Positions 54,409 to 62,744 of a stretch of 64,000 bases of DNA are shown piece by piece. Within the stretch, counting starts at the first letter, position 1. Each line of letters opens with the position of its first letter. The DNA comes from Bradyrhizobium sp. NP1 (GTDB taxonomy: Bacteria > Pseudomonadota > Alphaproteobacteria > Rhizobiales > Xanthobacteraceae): assembly GCF_030378205.1 (NCBI RefSeq), contig NZ_CP127385.1, forward strand, positions 682,001 to 746,000. The letters run 5' to 3'. The translations under genes and the position numbers were made by a program. The notes under the pieces are model-generated. The model had not been told where the DNA came from. It did no database searches and worked only from the letters and a program-made list of their open reading frames with translations.

Positions 54409-54801
54409 CTACTGATTCAGGATCGGAAAATCCTTGACCGGCTTGCGGCCGGGCAGCGAGCGCAGGAAGGCGTGGATGTCGGCGGCGTCCTTGTCGGAGA
54501 GCACGTCGGCGGAGAACGACGGCATGTCGTTCGGCGCCTCGCGCAGGAAGGCGATGAAGGATTCCACCGGCAGATCGATCTGCGCGAGCGAAGGCGTCGG
54601 ATAGTTGAACGTGCCGCCCTGTCCGGCGCGGCCGTGGCATTCGAAGCAGCCGTCGGCGAGGTAGACCCGCTTGCCGTTGGCGGGATCGCCGGCCGGAGTG
54701 TCATCGGCGCGTGCTGCGGTGAGCCCGAAGGCCGCGAGCACCATCGCCGCGAGCAGGGCGACCCCCAGCGGCTGCGTCCGGGATGCCGTGCGGCTTTTCA
54801 T
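54409..54801 (-). CDS. c-type cytochrome
   Basis: 130-residue exported monohaem cytochrome c. The signal peptide is residues 1-32 (ending ARA), the haem motif CFECH is at 52-56, and the likely distal Met93 is in NDMPSF. The start at 54801 is supported by AAGGGG six bases upstream; ATG 54816 overlaps the ThDP-enzyme stop as TGATG. It is directly downstream of the Tat-exported ThDP enzyme, so it is the likely periplasmic electron acceptor of that enzyme. Confidence 0.88.
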   Translation of the reverse strand: MKSRTASRTQPLGVALLAAMVLAAFGLTAARADDTPAGDPANGKRVYLADGCFECHGRAGQGGTFNYPTPSLAQIDLPVESFIAFLREAPNDMPSFSADVLSDKDAADIHAFLRSLPGRKPVKDFPILNQ

Positions 54802-54815
54802 CGTCATCCCCTTCA

Positions 54816-56771
54816 TCAGCGCTGATCCATCACCACGTCGAGCACCGCCGGCTGCCCGCTCTTGACCATCGCGATGGCGCGCTTCAACGCCGGCGCGAGA
54901 TCGTTCGGGTTGCTGATCGGGCCTTCGCCATAGACGCCAAAGCCCTTGGCGATGGTCGCGTAGTCGACGAACGGGTCCTTGATGGTGGTACCGATGTCGG
55001 CACTGGTGATGCCGCGGCCGTGGCGCGCCGCCATCGCCTGCAGATACATGTATTCCTGGTGATAGGCGCGGTTGTTGTGCACGATGTAGAGCATCGGGAT
55101 CTTGTGGTGCGCAGCCGTCCACAGCGTCGCCGGCACGAACATGAAATCACCGTCGCCGCCGATCGCGACCGTCAGCCGGCCGTGCCGTTTGTTGGCGAGC
55201 GCGGCGCCCAGCGACGCCGGCAGCGTGTAGCCGACGCCGCCGCCGCCGGAGCCGCCGTTCCACTGGTAGGGCTTGTCGAAATTCCACAGCCGGTGCGGCC
55301 ACGCGAGGCGGATCGAGGTGCCGACCAGCGACCAGTCCTCATCCTTGATCTGGTTGTAGAGCTCGGCGCACAGCCGCGCCGAGGTGATCGGGCTCGAATC
55401 CCAGCCGATCGTCGCATCCGACCGCGCCTGCTCGATCGTCGCGTTCTTGGCGGCGGCGAGCTTCTTGCCGCGCGCCTCGAAGGCGCTCTTGCGGCCCTCG
55501 TCGAGGAGGCGCTTCACCTGCTCGGTCAGCGCCGGCAGGCTTGCCTCGGCGTCGCCGGCGATGTCGAGGTCGACTTCCTGGTAGCGGCCGAGGTCCTGGT
55601 AGTTCGCCTTCATGTAGAGGCCGCGGGTGCCGAGGGTGACGATCTTGGCGGTGTTCTTGTAGCGCGGCTCGGAGGTGCGCATGATGCGGTCGTGGAATTC
55701 GGCCAGCGTGCCCCACAATTCGTTGAGCTCCAGCGCCAGGATCACATCGGCCGACGCGATGATCGAGCGGCGGAACGACTGGTTCAGCGGGTGGCGCGAG
55801 GGGAAATTCATCCGCCCGAAATTGTCGATGACGGCGCATTGCAGGGTCTCGGCCAGCTCGACCAGCCGCGGCATGCCGGCCGGCGTGCGCGCCATGCGGT
55901 CGCAGAGGATGACGGGATTTTCCGCCTCCACCAGCATCTTGGCGAGTTGCGCCAGCGCGGCACTGTCACCCTGCGGCGGCGTCGCGCGGGTCAGCTTCGG
56001 GATGCGCAGCGCGTCGCGGTTCTCGATCGGGTTTTCCTGCAGCTCGGCGTCGAGCGACAGCATCACCGGCGCCATCGGCGGGGTGACGGAAATCTTGTAG
56101 GCGCGCACCGCCGATTCCGCGAAATGCTGCAGCGAGGTCGGCTGGTCGTCCCACTTGACGAAATCGCGGGTCAGCGCCGCCGGGTCGATCGCCGAATGCG
56201 GCCACTCGGCGCCGGGGGCGCGCTTGTTGGCCTCGATGATGTTGCCGCCCATCACGATGACAGGCACGCGATCGCACCAGGCGTTGTACATCGCCATGCT
56301 GGCATGCTGCAGCCCGACCACGCCGTGGCAGATCATGGCGAGCGGCTTGCCTTCGATCTTGGCGTAGCCCTGGCCCATATGCACCGCGATCTCCTCGTGC
56401 GGGCAGGTGAGGATTTCGGGCTTGGTGTTGCCGCCGTAATTGACGATCGCCTCGTGCAGGCCGCGGAAGCTGGAAGCGCAATTCATCGCGAGGTAGTCGA
56501 TGTCGAGCGTCTTGAGCACGTCGACCATGAAGTCGCCGCCGCTCGTGGTCTGATAGACCGGATCGGCCGGCGGCGGCATCGCATCGGCGGCCGCGAGTTT
56601 TGGCCCGGGCACTTCGGCCTTGGGACGCGGTTCGGGAGAAGGCGCCAAGGTCGTGTTGGCGGATGCCGGCGTTGCCAGCGCGGCTGCGCCCGCGATGCCG
56701 GCGCCTTTGAGAAAATTGCGACGGCCAATTTCAGGCGCGCCACCGCGCGCGGAGCTGCTGCGTTTGGACAT
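54816..56771 (-). CDS. Tat-exported thiamine-diphosphate-dependent enzyme (acetolactate synthase-like)
   Basis: 651 residues. The twin-arginine signal GRRNFLKGAGIAG has RR at 17-18. A ThDP Pyr domain has PHEEIAVHMGQGYAK, including the cofactor-activating Glu near 126; a central domain (about 260-400) and a PP domain with GGDGDFMF through HNN (the GDG-N24-NN cofactor motif) follow. The family catalyses decarboxylation or C-C bond formation or cleavage on 2-oxo acids. Export by Tat fits a folded, cofactor-loaded enzyme. The reaction is unknown; the adjacent cytochrome suggests an oxidative one. Confidence 0.85.
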   Translation of the reverse strand: MSKRSSSARGGAPEIGRRNFLKGAGIAGAAALATPASANTTLAPSPEPRPKAEVPGPKLAAADAMPPPADPVYQTTSGGDFMVDVLKTLDIDYLAMNCASSFRGLHEAIVNYGGNTKPEILTCPHEEIAVHMGQGYAKIEGKPLAMICHGVVGLQHASMAMYNAWCDRVPVIVMGGNIIEANKRAPGAEWPHSAIDPAALTRDFVKWDDQPTSLQHFAESAVRAYKISVTPPMAPVMLSLDAELQENPIENRDALRIPKLTRATPPQGDSAALAQLAKMLVEAENPVILCDRMARTPAGMPRLVELAETLQCAVIDNFGRMNFPSRHPLNQSFRRSIIASADVILALELNELWGTLAEFHDRIMRTSEPRYKNTAKIVTLGTRGLYMKANYQDLGRYQEVDLDIAGDAEASLPALTEQVKRLLDEGRKSAFEARGKKLAAAKNATIEQARSDATIGWDSSPITSARLCAELYNQIKDEDWSLVGTSIRLAWPHRLWNFDKPYQWNGGSGGGGVGYTLPASLGAALANKRHGRLTVAIGGDGDFMFVPATLWTAAHHKIPMLYIVHNNRAYHQEYMYLQAMAARHGRGITSADIGTTIKDPFVDYATIAKGFGVYGEGPISNPNDLAPALKRAIAMVKSGQPAVLDVVMDQR

Positions 56772-57077
56772 GGCTTCCTCCCCGGGGGAATTGCAAAAGG
56801 AATTGCAACCAGATGTCGACGAGCTCTTGATTTTGGCGAAAGTCTCGCGTCGCCTCCCGCGGGCGTCAAGACGCGGATGTGTGAAGGCGTGCGCTGCGTT
56901 CGCCATGTGCGGCAAAACCGGCAGCGTTTTCAGCGCGGTCGGATCAAGCCCCTCCTTCCGCGCAAGGCTGATGCTCGCCGCGCGCAACCGGAGGGCGTGC
57001 GGCGGCGCTTTGCCAGAGCGCTTTCGAGCGCAGCGGGCACCGGTTCACGTGAAGAAAGCGCGTCAAAACAAGAATCC

Positions 57078-57113
57078 AGAGCATCGGCTCTGATTTCATC
57101 AGAGCGATGCTCT
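57078..57113. repeat. terminal hairpin of the intergenic repeat interrupted by IS481
   Basis: AGAGCATCGGCTCTGAT and ATCAGAGCGATGCTCT pair with a single bulged G around TTC. Before the IS insertion it would have stood directly after the stop codon of the MFS gene now at 58167, reading on the minus strand into a T-rich run, so it is a probable terminator now separated from its gene by 1.05 kb. Confidence 0.65.
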
Positions 57114-57116
57114 AGG
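57111..57116. repeat. target-site duplication, left copy
   Basis: TCTAGG at 57111-57116 is repeated at 58166-58171 on the other side of the insertion sequence. It fits the NCTAGN target and 6-bp duplication known for IS481. Confidence 0.85.
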
Positions 57117-58165
57117 TGTGAGCTTTCAGGAGGTTGTCCATCCGGTCCTGAGCGAGGAAGCTGAAGTTGTCGAAGCTTTAGCCGATCCTGCGGAGGGCCG
57201 AATGGACGTCCATAAGAATGCGCCTCTGACGCCGAAAGGTCGAGAGGCCATGGTGCGCAGTGTGGTGGAGGGAGGCCTTACGAAGGCCGCAGCCGCGTTC
57301 CAGTTCAACATTACAGCGAAGACGGTTGCCAAGTGGGTCAATCGTTTCCGCGCGGAGGGCGTGGCTGGGTTGCGTGATCGCTCCTCAAGGCCCCTTTCAT
57401 TGCCGAGCCAAACCGTGCCGGCCACATGCGCTGCGGTCGAGGCGTTGCGCCGGCAGCGCCACACCGGCAAGCAGATCGCGGCCGAGCTCGGCATCTCTCC
57501 GGCGACCGTCAGTCGCATCTTGCAGCGGTTGGGATTGAACCGATTGCGCGACCTGGAACCGACGGAGCCGGTGCGACGCTATGAACGCGAACATCCGGGC
57601 GAGTTGATCCACATCGACATCAAAAAGCTCGGCAAGTTCAACCGGGTGGGCCATCGCATCACCGGCGACCGAACCGGCCAGAGCGCCTTGCGGGCCCGCG
57701 GCGAAGGGCCCGGCTGGGAGTACGTCCATGTCTGCATCGACGATGCTTCCCGGATCGCCTTCAGCAAGGTCATGAAGAACGAGCGGCAGGGCTGCGCCGT
57801 GGCTTTCCTGAAGGCCGCGATCACCTACTACGCGAGCCTGGGCGTCAAGGTCGAGCGGGTGATGACCGACAACGGTTCCTGCTACAAATCTTTTGCTTTC
57901 CGCAAAGCCTGCAAGCGTCTCGGCCTCAAGCACATCCGCACCAGGCCCTACACGCCGAAAACCAACGGCAAGGCCGAGCGCTTCATTCAGACCAGCCTGC
58001 GTGAGTGGGCCTATGCCCGCGCCTACAACACCTCAAAAGAACGGGCTGCCGAACTGCCAAGATGGCTTCACCGATACAACTGGCACCGGCCTCATGGCAG
58101 TATCGGCTCGATGCCACCGATTAGCAGACTCGTCCTAACCAGGAACAACCTGTTGAGGCTCCACA
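57117..58165 (+). mobile_element. IS481-family insertion sequence, complete
   Basis: 1049 bp. The left end TGTGAGCTTTCAGGAGG and the reverse complement of the right end TGTGGAGCCTCAACAGG form imperfect terminal inverted repeats of about 24 bp, followed inside by GTTGTCC/GTTGTTCC. It is flanked by a 6-bp TCTAGG duplication. It carries one intact transposase gene and no passenger. The preserved ends, duplication and frame suggest a fairly recent insertion. Confidence 0.93.
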
Positions 58166-58170
58166 TCTAG
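57202..58170 (+). CDS. IS481 family transposase
   Basis: 322 residues. The N-terminal helix-turn-helix regions (GLTKAAAAFQFNITAKTVAKWVNRF and KQIAAELGISPATVSRIL) are followed by an integrase-core domain with the DDE residues in LIHIDIKKLG (Asp), VMTDNGSCYKS (Asp) and TNGKAERFIQTSL (Glu). ATG 57202 is preferred over upstream in-frame codons because the protein-like sequence starts there. Its TAG stop (58168-58170) lies outside the element, in the duplicated target site. Confidence 0.93.
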   Translation: MDVHKNAPLTPKGREAMVRSVVEGGLTKAAAAFQFNITAKTVAKWVNRFRAEGVAGLRDRSSRPLSLPSQTVPATCAAVEALRRQRHTGKQIAAELGISPATVSRILQRLGLNRLRDLEPTEPVRRYEREHPGELIHIDIKKLGKFNRVGHRITGDRTGQSALRARGEGPGWEYVHVCIDDASRIAFSKVMKNERQGCAVAFLKAAITYYASLGVKVERVMTDNGSCYKSFAFRKACKRLGLKHIRTRPYTPKTNGKAERFIQTSLREWAYARAYNTSKERAAELPRWLHRYNWHRPHGSIGSMPPISRLVLTRNNLLRLHI

Positions 58171-58171
58171 G
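58166..58171. repeat. target-site duplication, right copy
   Basis: TCTAGG matches 57111-57116. The CTAG inside gives TAG on both strands: it ends the transposase gene on plus and the MFS gene on minus. Confidence 0.85.
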
Positions 58172-59378
58172 GCTGCGGCGCTTTGGCCTTGCGCGGCTCG
58201 GTGAACGGCGTCAGCACCACGGTGACGATCATGAAGGCGGCGGACAGGCCGAACACCCAGTGCGGCATGTTCTGGTCCATGATCCATCCGAACAACAGCG
58301 GGCTTGCCATCGCGGCGAAGTTGAAGCCGGTGGAGACGATGCCGAAGGCGCGGCCGGCGGCATCCGCGGGCGCTGCGTTGCGCACCAGCATGTCGCGCGA
58401 GGGCGCGATCATGCCGCTGAGGAAGCCGCCCAGCGTCATCGTCGCCACCAGGGTGATCGCGGGCAGCGTCACATAGGCGACCACGGCCACGATGATGCCG
58501 TTGGCGGCGAAGCAGACCGCGGCAACCTGGCCGTGGCGCTGCGTGTGGTCGGCCAGATAGCCGCCGACCAGCACGCCGACGGCGCTGGCGCCGAGATAGG
58601 CCGTCAGCGCCATGTTGGCGATCGAGAATGTCGCGCCATAGCCGCCCATCAGCGCCACCACGCCGAAATTGCTGATGCCTGCGGTCGAAAGCCCGAGCAG
58701 CGTGAAGAAGGCGGTCAGCACCATCAGCGCCGGCGTGATGACGCCGCCTTGGCTCTTGTATTCGCCGCTATCCTCGCGCTGGGCGCGGGCGTCCGGCACG
58801 GCCAGAACGATCAAGAGCAGCGCGATCAGCGGACCCAGCGCCCCGCATGCGATCAGCGCGGCCTGGCCGCCGCCGACGGTGACCAGCGCGGCGACGAGGG
58901 CGGGCGCCACGGCAAAGCCGAGATAGCCGGCAAAGGTGTGGATGCCGAAGGCGCGGCCCATCCGCGCCTCGTCGGTATGCGCCGACAGAATGGCGTAGTC
59001 GGCCGGATGATAGACGCCGTTGGCGATGCCAAGCAGCACGCCGCAGATGATCAAATTGGCATAGCTGAGGTGGATGCCGAGCAGGATCAGGCCCATGCCG
59101 CCGATGCAGAGGCCAAGCAGCAGGATCTTGCGGGCGCCGGCATGGTCGACGAGATAGCCGAGCGGCGCCTGGATCACGGCGGACACCACGCCGAACACGG
59201 TCAGCGCCACGCCCAGCTCGACATAGCCGACGCCGAGCCGCTCCTTCAGGAACGGAAACAGCATCGGCAGCACCAGCATGTGGAAATGGCTGAGCCAGTG
59301 CGCGACCGAAATTCCGGTCAGCGTGCGCAGCGCGCTGTCGGTTTTCGCTTGTTGTGGCGCGGCGAGGATGTCGACCAT
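58167..59378 (-). CDS. MFS transporter
   Basis: 403 residues with 12 predicted TM helices. The loop after TM2 has GYLVDHAGARKILLLG (MFS motif A), and a second related motif is GGYLADHTQRHG. The half-molecule symmetry is clear. The function is not predictable from motifs; the group includes fosmidomycin-resistance-type and nitrate/organic-ion carriers. Its stop codon is in the IS481 target duplication. It is divergent from the ATP-grasp gene across 178 bp. Confidence 0.88.
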   Translation of the reverse strand: MVDILAAPQQAKTDSALRTLTGISVAHWLSHFHMLVLPMLFPFLKERLGVGYVELGVALTVFGVVSAVIQAPLGYLVDHAGARKILLLGLCIGGMGLILLGIHLSYANLIICGVLLGIANGVYHPADYAILSAHTDEARMGRAFGIHTFAGYLGFAVAPALVAALVTVGGGQAALIACGALGPLIALLLIVLAVPDARAQREDSGEYKSQGGVITPALMVLTAFFTLLGLSTAGISNFGVVALMGGYGATFSIANMALTAYLGASAVGVLVGGYLADHTQRHGQVAAVCFAANGIIVAVVAYVTLPAITLVATMTLGGFLSGMIAPSRDMLVRNAAPADAAGRAFGIVSTGFNFAAMASPLLFGWIMDQNMPHWVFGLSAAFMIVTVVLTPFTEPRKAKAPQP

Positions 59379-59556
59379 TGGCTATTCCGGCTCAACCCAG
59401 GGGTGTTCGAGGCTGTTGAAAGGAGGCTAGGATGGTTGCCAAAATATCGGGCAGGGCGGTTACTTGTCCATGAATGCCGCTGCATGGCAGCCCCGGTGAA
59501 ACTACTGGACCGACTTGCCTTTTCGTCCGATTGTCATTTCCGGCCAAAGGATTTCG

Positions 59557-60798
59557 ATGCGGCTGCGGGTGCTCCTGTCGGAAGGTTCCAGCACCTCGGC
59601 GCGGGAGGCGGTCACGGTGCTCGGCCTTGCCGGCCATCACGTCGAAATCTGCGATCCCAGCCCCTGGTGCCTGGCGCGGTTCTCGTCCTTTGTGCGGAAA
59701 TTCCATCACTGCCCGGGGCTGCGGGACGATCCGGCCGGTTATCTCGGCTTTATCCTGAAATTGCTGGCGAGCGGCCGTTTCGACGTGCTGCTGCCGACCC
59801 ATGAGCAGGGTTTTTTGTTCGCGCGGGTCCGCGACCGGATTCCCGCCGATGTTCACGTCGCATTGCCGGATTTCGCCAGTTATCGCACCGCGCTGAGCAA
59901 GGCGGGATTTTGCCGCCTGCTCGACGAACTCGCTTTGCCGCAGCCCCAGACCAGCATCGTCGCGTCGGAAGCCGCCTTGCGCGCGGCGGCGCGCCTTCCT
60001 TGCGTTTTGAAAACGGCCATCGGCACCGCAAGCCGCGGCATCTGGTTCGTGCAAGACCAGTCCGAGCTCGATCGCGCCGTGCGGGAATTGAACGCAAGCG
60101 GCTCTCTCGCCGATGGCGTGCTGGTGCAGGACTTCATCGCCGGCACGACGGAGAAGGCGCAGGGCGTGTTCTGTCGCGGCAGGCTGGTCGGCTTTCACGC
60201 CTTTCGCCGGCTAGCCCCGGGTGCAGGCGGCGGCGAAGCGATCAAGGAAAGCGTCGCGCGGCCGCACGCTCGCGCGATGCTTGCGAGAATCGGCGCGCAC
60301 CTCGCCTGGCACGGCGGGCTCTCGGTCGACTACCTCATGCCGGAAGCCGGGGCCAGGCCGCTCCTGATCGATTGCAACCCGCGCGTGGTCGAGCCGATGA
60401 GCGCGTATCTCGCCGGCACCGATCTGATCACGCCGCTGCTGGGGATCTCGCTCGGGGAAACGCCGGATGCGCTGCCTGAAAGCCGCGCGGGTGTGAAGAC
60501 CCGCCTTGCGATGCAGGCGCTGCTCGGCTGTGCCGCGCATGGCGGCTCGCGGCGGGAGTTGCTGCGCGCCTGCGGCCGGCTGATGGCCGAAAGTGGTCCC
60601 TACGAGAACACCTTCGAGGAGCTGACGCCGGTGCGGCTGGACTGGCTCGGCGCGGTGCCGCTGTCGGCGACCGCGCTCCTGCTGCTTGCCAGCCCGTCGG
60701 CCGCACAGCGCCTCGCACGCTCCGGTTTCGGCGCCCATCTGCTCGATCGCGAAAGCATCGCTCGGATCGAGCGCGACGATTTCGCGGCGGCACTATAG
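59557..60798 (+). CDS. orphan ATP-grasp domain enzyme
   Basis: 413 residues. A pre-ATP-grasp Rossmann-like part (1-105, start MRLRVLLSEGSS) precedes an ATP-grasp domain (about 110-310) with PCVLKTAIGTASRGIWFV (ATP-binding Lys), VLVQDFIAGTTEKAQG and the metal-site segment LLIDCNPRVVEP. A helical C-terminus follows (about 320-413). It resembles carbamoyl-phosphate synthase/amino-acid ligase-type enzymes that join a carboxylate to an amine through an acyl phosphate. ATG 59557 follows AAAGGA. The substrate is unknown. Confidence 0.82.
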   Translation: MRLRVLLSEGSSTSAREAVTVLGLAGHHVEICDPSPWCLARFSSFVRKFHHCPGLRDDPAGYLGFILKLLASGRFDVLLPTHEQGFLFARVRDRIPADVHVALPDFASYRTALSKAGFCRLLDELALPQPQTSIVASEAALRAAARLPCVLKTAIGTASRGIWFVQDQSELDRAVRELNASGSLADGVLVQDFIAGTTEKAQGVFCRGRLVGFHAFRRLAPGAGGGEAIKESVARPHARAMLARIGAHLAWHGGLSVDYLMPEAGARPLLIDCNPRVVEPMSAYLAGTDLITPLLGISLGETPDALPESRAGVKTRLAMQALLGCAAHGGSRRELLRACGRLMAESGPYENTFEELTPVRLDWLGAVPLSATALLLLASPSAAQRLARSGFGAHLLDRESIARIERDDFAAAL

Positions 60799-60951
60799 CG
60801 GCTCGTCGTCGGTGCCGTAGCGGTCGCGCTTGGGGGTGGCGATGTCGCCGTCTTCGTAATCGTCGTCGCTATCGGCCGGCGGAGGCGGCGGCTTCTTCGC
60901 CTTGTCCTTCACCTTGGCCGGCGGTTTGTCTTTCTTGCCCGGGTTGCCCAT
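60793..60951 (-). CDS. very small Lys/Pro-rich, acidic-tailed protein
   Basis: 52 residues. The N-terminal half is rich in Lys and Pro (MGNPGKKDKPPAKVKDKAKK, then five Pro) and the C-terminal half is acidic (ADSDDDYEDGD, then RDRYGTDDEPL). It looks disordered. AGGGAAG lies seven bases before the ATG, which supports translation. It is convergent with, and overlaps by 6 bp, the ATP-grasp gene; the shared CTATAG palindrome carries both stop codons. No family is recognised; a hypothetical protein with good codon use. Confidence 0.62.
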   Translation of the reverse strand: MGNPGKKDKPPAKVKDKAKKPPPPPADSDDDYEDGDIATPKRDRYGTDDEPL

Positions 60952-61097
60952 TGATCTTCCCTGACCACAGATTTGCGGGAACTCTATCGCAATGACGGCA
61001 GCATGAGCACCGGTTTCTGAAAAACGATTGCGCTAACTCAACCCCGCGACGTCCGCACGCGCAAAAGCCACGTTACGCCATGGCGCGGTCAGCGCCT

Positions 61098-62138
61098 TCA
61101 TCCTTGCAGTACCGGGCCGCCGGCCTTCTTCCAGGCGTCGATGCCGCCGGCAATATGCGCGGCGTTGGCAAGCCCCGCGTCCTTGGCCGCGGCCACCGCC
61201 ATCGCCGAGCGTTCGCCGAAGGCGCAGAAGAACACGATGCGGCGTCCGGTTGCGTTGGCCATCTCGCGCAGCATGCCGCCGGGCTTCAGGCCTTCCTCGA
61301 TCGTCGGGTAGGGCGCGTGCAACGCGCCTTCCAGCGTGCCGTATTTTGAGCGCTCGCTGCTCTCGCGCAGATCGACCAGCAGGATATCGGGCCGGCCCAG
61401 GCTCTCGATCGCCTGGCGTGCGTTCAGCGACAGGCCCTGCTTGTCCAGCTCCTCCTGGTGCAGGCCGACATGCATGTTGGCGGGCACCGCGACGTCCATC
61501 ATCTTCGGGTTGGACAGCTTCAGGTTCGCCATCAGCTCGATATATTCGTCGACCGAGTGCACCTGCAGCCGCGGATTGTAGCGCTTCTCTTCCCCGATGG
61601 TGGAAACGGTGTCGCCCTTGTAGTCGTGCGCCGGGAACACCAGCGTCTCCTCGGGCAGCTTCAGCAGGCGGTTGAAGATCGATTCATACTGCGCACGCGA
61701 GCTGCCGTTCTGGAAATCGGTGCGCCCGGTGCCGCGGATCAAGAGCGTGTCGCCGGTGAAGACGCGATCGCCCATCAGGTAGCTGTAGGAATCGTCGGTA
61801 TGTCCCGGCGTGTACATGACGTCGAGCGCCATGCCCTCGATCGTCACGCGGTCGCCGTCGGAAACCCGCATCGACACCACGTCGGCCTTGCTCTGGTCGC
61901 CCATGATGGTGATGCAATGGGTGCGGTCGCGCAGCTCGCCGAGCCCGGTGATGTGGTCGGCATGCAGATGCGTGTCGATCGCCTTCACCAGCTTGAGGTC
62001 GAGCTCGCGCAGCAGCTGGCAATAGCGGTCGGCCTTTTCCAGCACCGGATCGATGATCAGCGCCTCGCCGCCGGCGCGGCTGGCGAGCAGATAGCTATAG
62101 GTTCCGGACACGCTGTCGAACAGCTGGCGAAAGATCAT
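61098..62138 (-). CDS. persulfide dioxygenase (ETHE1-like) fused to rhodanese
   Basis: 346 residues. The N-terminal metallo-beta-lactamase fold (about 1-240) has the metal motif THLHADHITG (His57, His59, Asp61, His62), HTDDSYSY and FTGDTLLIRGTGRTDFQNG, the ETHE1 signature. The C-terminal rhodanese domain (about 245-346) has active-site Cys305 in FFCAFGERSA. It oxidises glutathione persulfide to sulfite; the rhodanese supplies or moves sulfane sulfur. It is third in a sulfur-oxidation strand after soxB and a DsrE-type gene. Confidence 0.93.
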   Translation of the reverse strand: MIFRQLFDSVSGTYSYLLASRAGGEALIIDPVLEKADRYCQLLRELDLKLVKAIDTHLHADHITGLGELRDRTHCITIMGDQSKADVVSMRVSDGDRVTIEGMALDVMYTPGHTDDSYSYLMGDRVFTGDTLLIRGTGRTDFQNGSSRAQYESIFNRLLKLPEETLVFPAHDYKGDTVSTIGEEKRYNPRLQVHSVDEYIELMANLKLSNPKMMDVAVPANMHVGLHQEELDKQGLSLNARQAIESLGRPDILLVDLRESSERSKYGTLEGALHAPYPTIEEGLKPGGMLREMANATGRRIVFFCAFGERSAMAVAAAKDAGLANAAHIAGGIDAWKKAGGPVLQG

Positions 62139-62177
62139 GGCAGGCCTCGCCGGGTTTTGAGTAGCGACTTTATCATC

Positions 62178-62633
62178 TCAGGGCCGGACATAGCTCCAGC
62201 TCTGCTCCTGCAATTCCATCAGGTGGACGACGCCCGAAGGCACCACGGTGGCTTCGGGCAGGATGGCGACCGCGTGCCCTTCGCGCTTTTCCATCGCGGT
62301 CTTGGTGACGTTGCAGGCGGAGAACTGGATCTTGCCGGGGAACACCATGTCCTTCAGCCGCCTCACGCGGTCCTGCACCGGCGAGGCGTCGGCCCGCAGC
62401 ATGGTGAGCCCGGGGCCATAGGTGACGATGTCGATGTCGACGTCCTCGTTCTTGCCGCGGTAATATTCGATCACGTTGGTGGCGTTGTTCAGCACCTGGT
62501 TCATCACGTCGGGATCGTTCTGGTCGACGTGGAAGGCGACGTGATGGGCCTTGCCTTCGGCCGCAGGCGCACGCGTCGCAAAAGCATGCGACAGCAGGAT
62601 TGCGGCAGCGAGACTGACGATAGCGCGGTGCAT
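62178..62633 (-). CDS. exported DsrE family protein
   Basis: 151 residues. The signal peptide is 1-25 (ending APAAE). The DsrE-like fold follows, with HHVAFHVDQNDPDVMNQVLNNATN at its start and Cys107 in FSACNVTK, the position of the reactive cysteine that carries sulfur in DsrE/TusD relatives. GGAAGGA precedes ATG 62633. It lies between soxB (111-bp gap) and the persulfide dioxygenase (39-bp gap), so a periplasmic sulfur carrier role is plausible. Confidence 0.85.
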   Translation of the reverse strand: MHRAIVSLAAAILLSHAFATRAPAAEGKAHHVAFHVDQNDPDVMNQVLNNATNVIEYYRGKNEDVDIDIVTYGPGLTMLRADASPVQDRVRRLKDMVFPGKIQFSACNVTKTAMEKREGHAVAILPEATVVPSGVVHLMELQEQSWSYVRP

Positions 62634-62744
62634 TGCAACATTCCTTCCGGGTTTGCCGATTATACAAGTTTTCGGTCGATGCAAGTATCGGCTGGCGGTC
62701 GATACTGATCGTTACGCCAGCTGGCCTTGGCCCTCTCCTTGACC

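Larger units (their letters stand above)
56772..57116. other. 345-bp gap with promoter of the ThDP gene and an intergenic repeat
   Basis: No gene was seen. The part near 56772 carries the ThDP-gene ribosome site (GGGGAGGAAGCC on the minus strand) and presumably its promoter. The segment from about 57014 to 57115 is an intergenic repeat of a type I recall from Bradyrhizobium: a GCGCTTTCGAGCGC hairpin at its start, a conserved middle and the hairpin 57078-57113, with CTAG at its end. The IS481 is inserted at that terminal CTAG. Confidence 0.6.

Noticed and set aside
54783..57164. 793-residue open frame on the plus strand
   Set aside because: It is antisense to the ThDP-enzyme gene, which has clear cofactor motifs; the plus-strand product has no recognisable motifs.
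62685..62705. inverted repeat GTATCG-N9-CGATAC in the soxB/dsrE gap
   Set aside because: Only six bases per arm, with no link to a known regulator site; too weak to call an operator.
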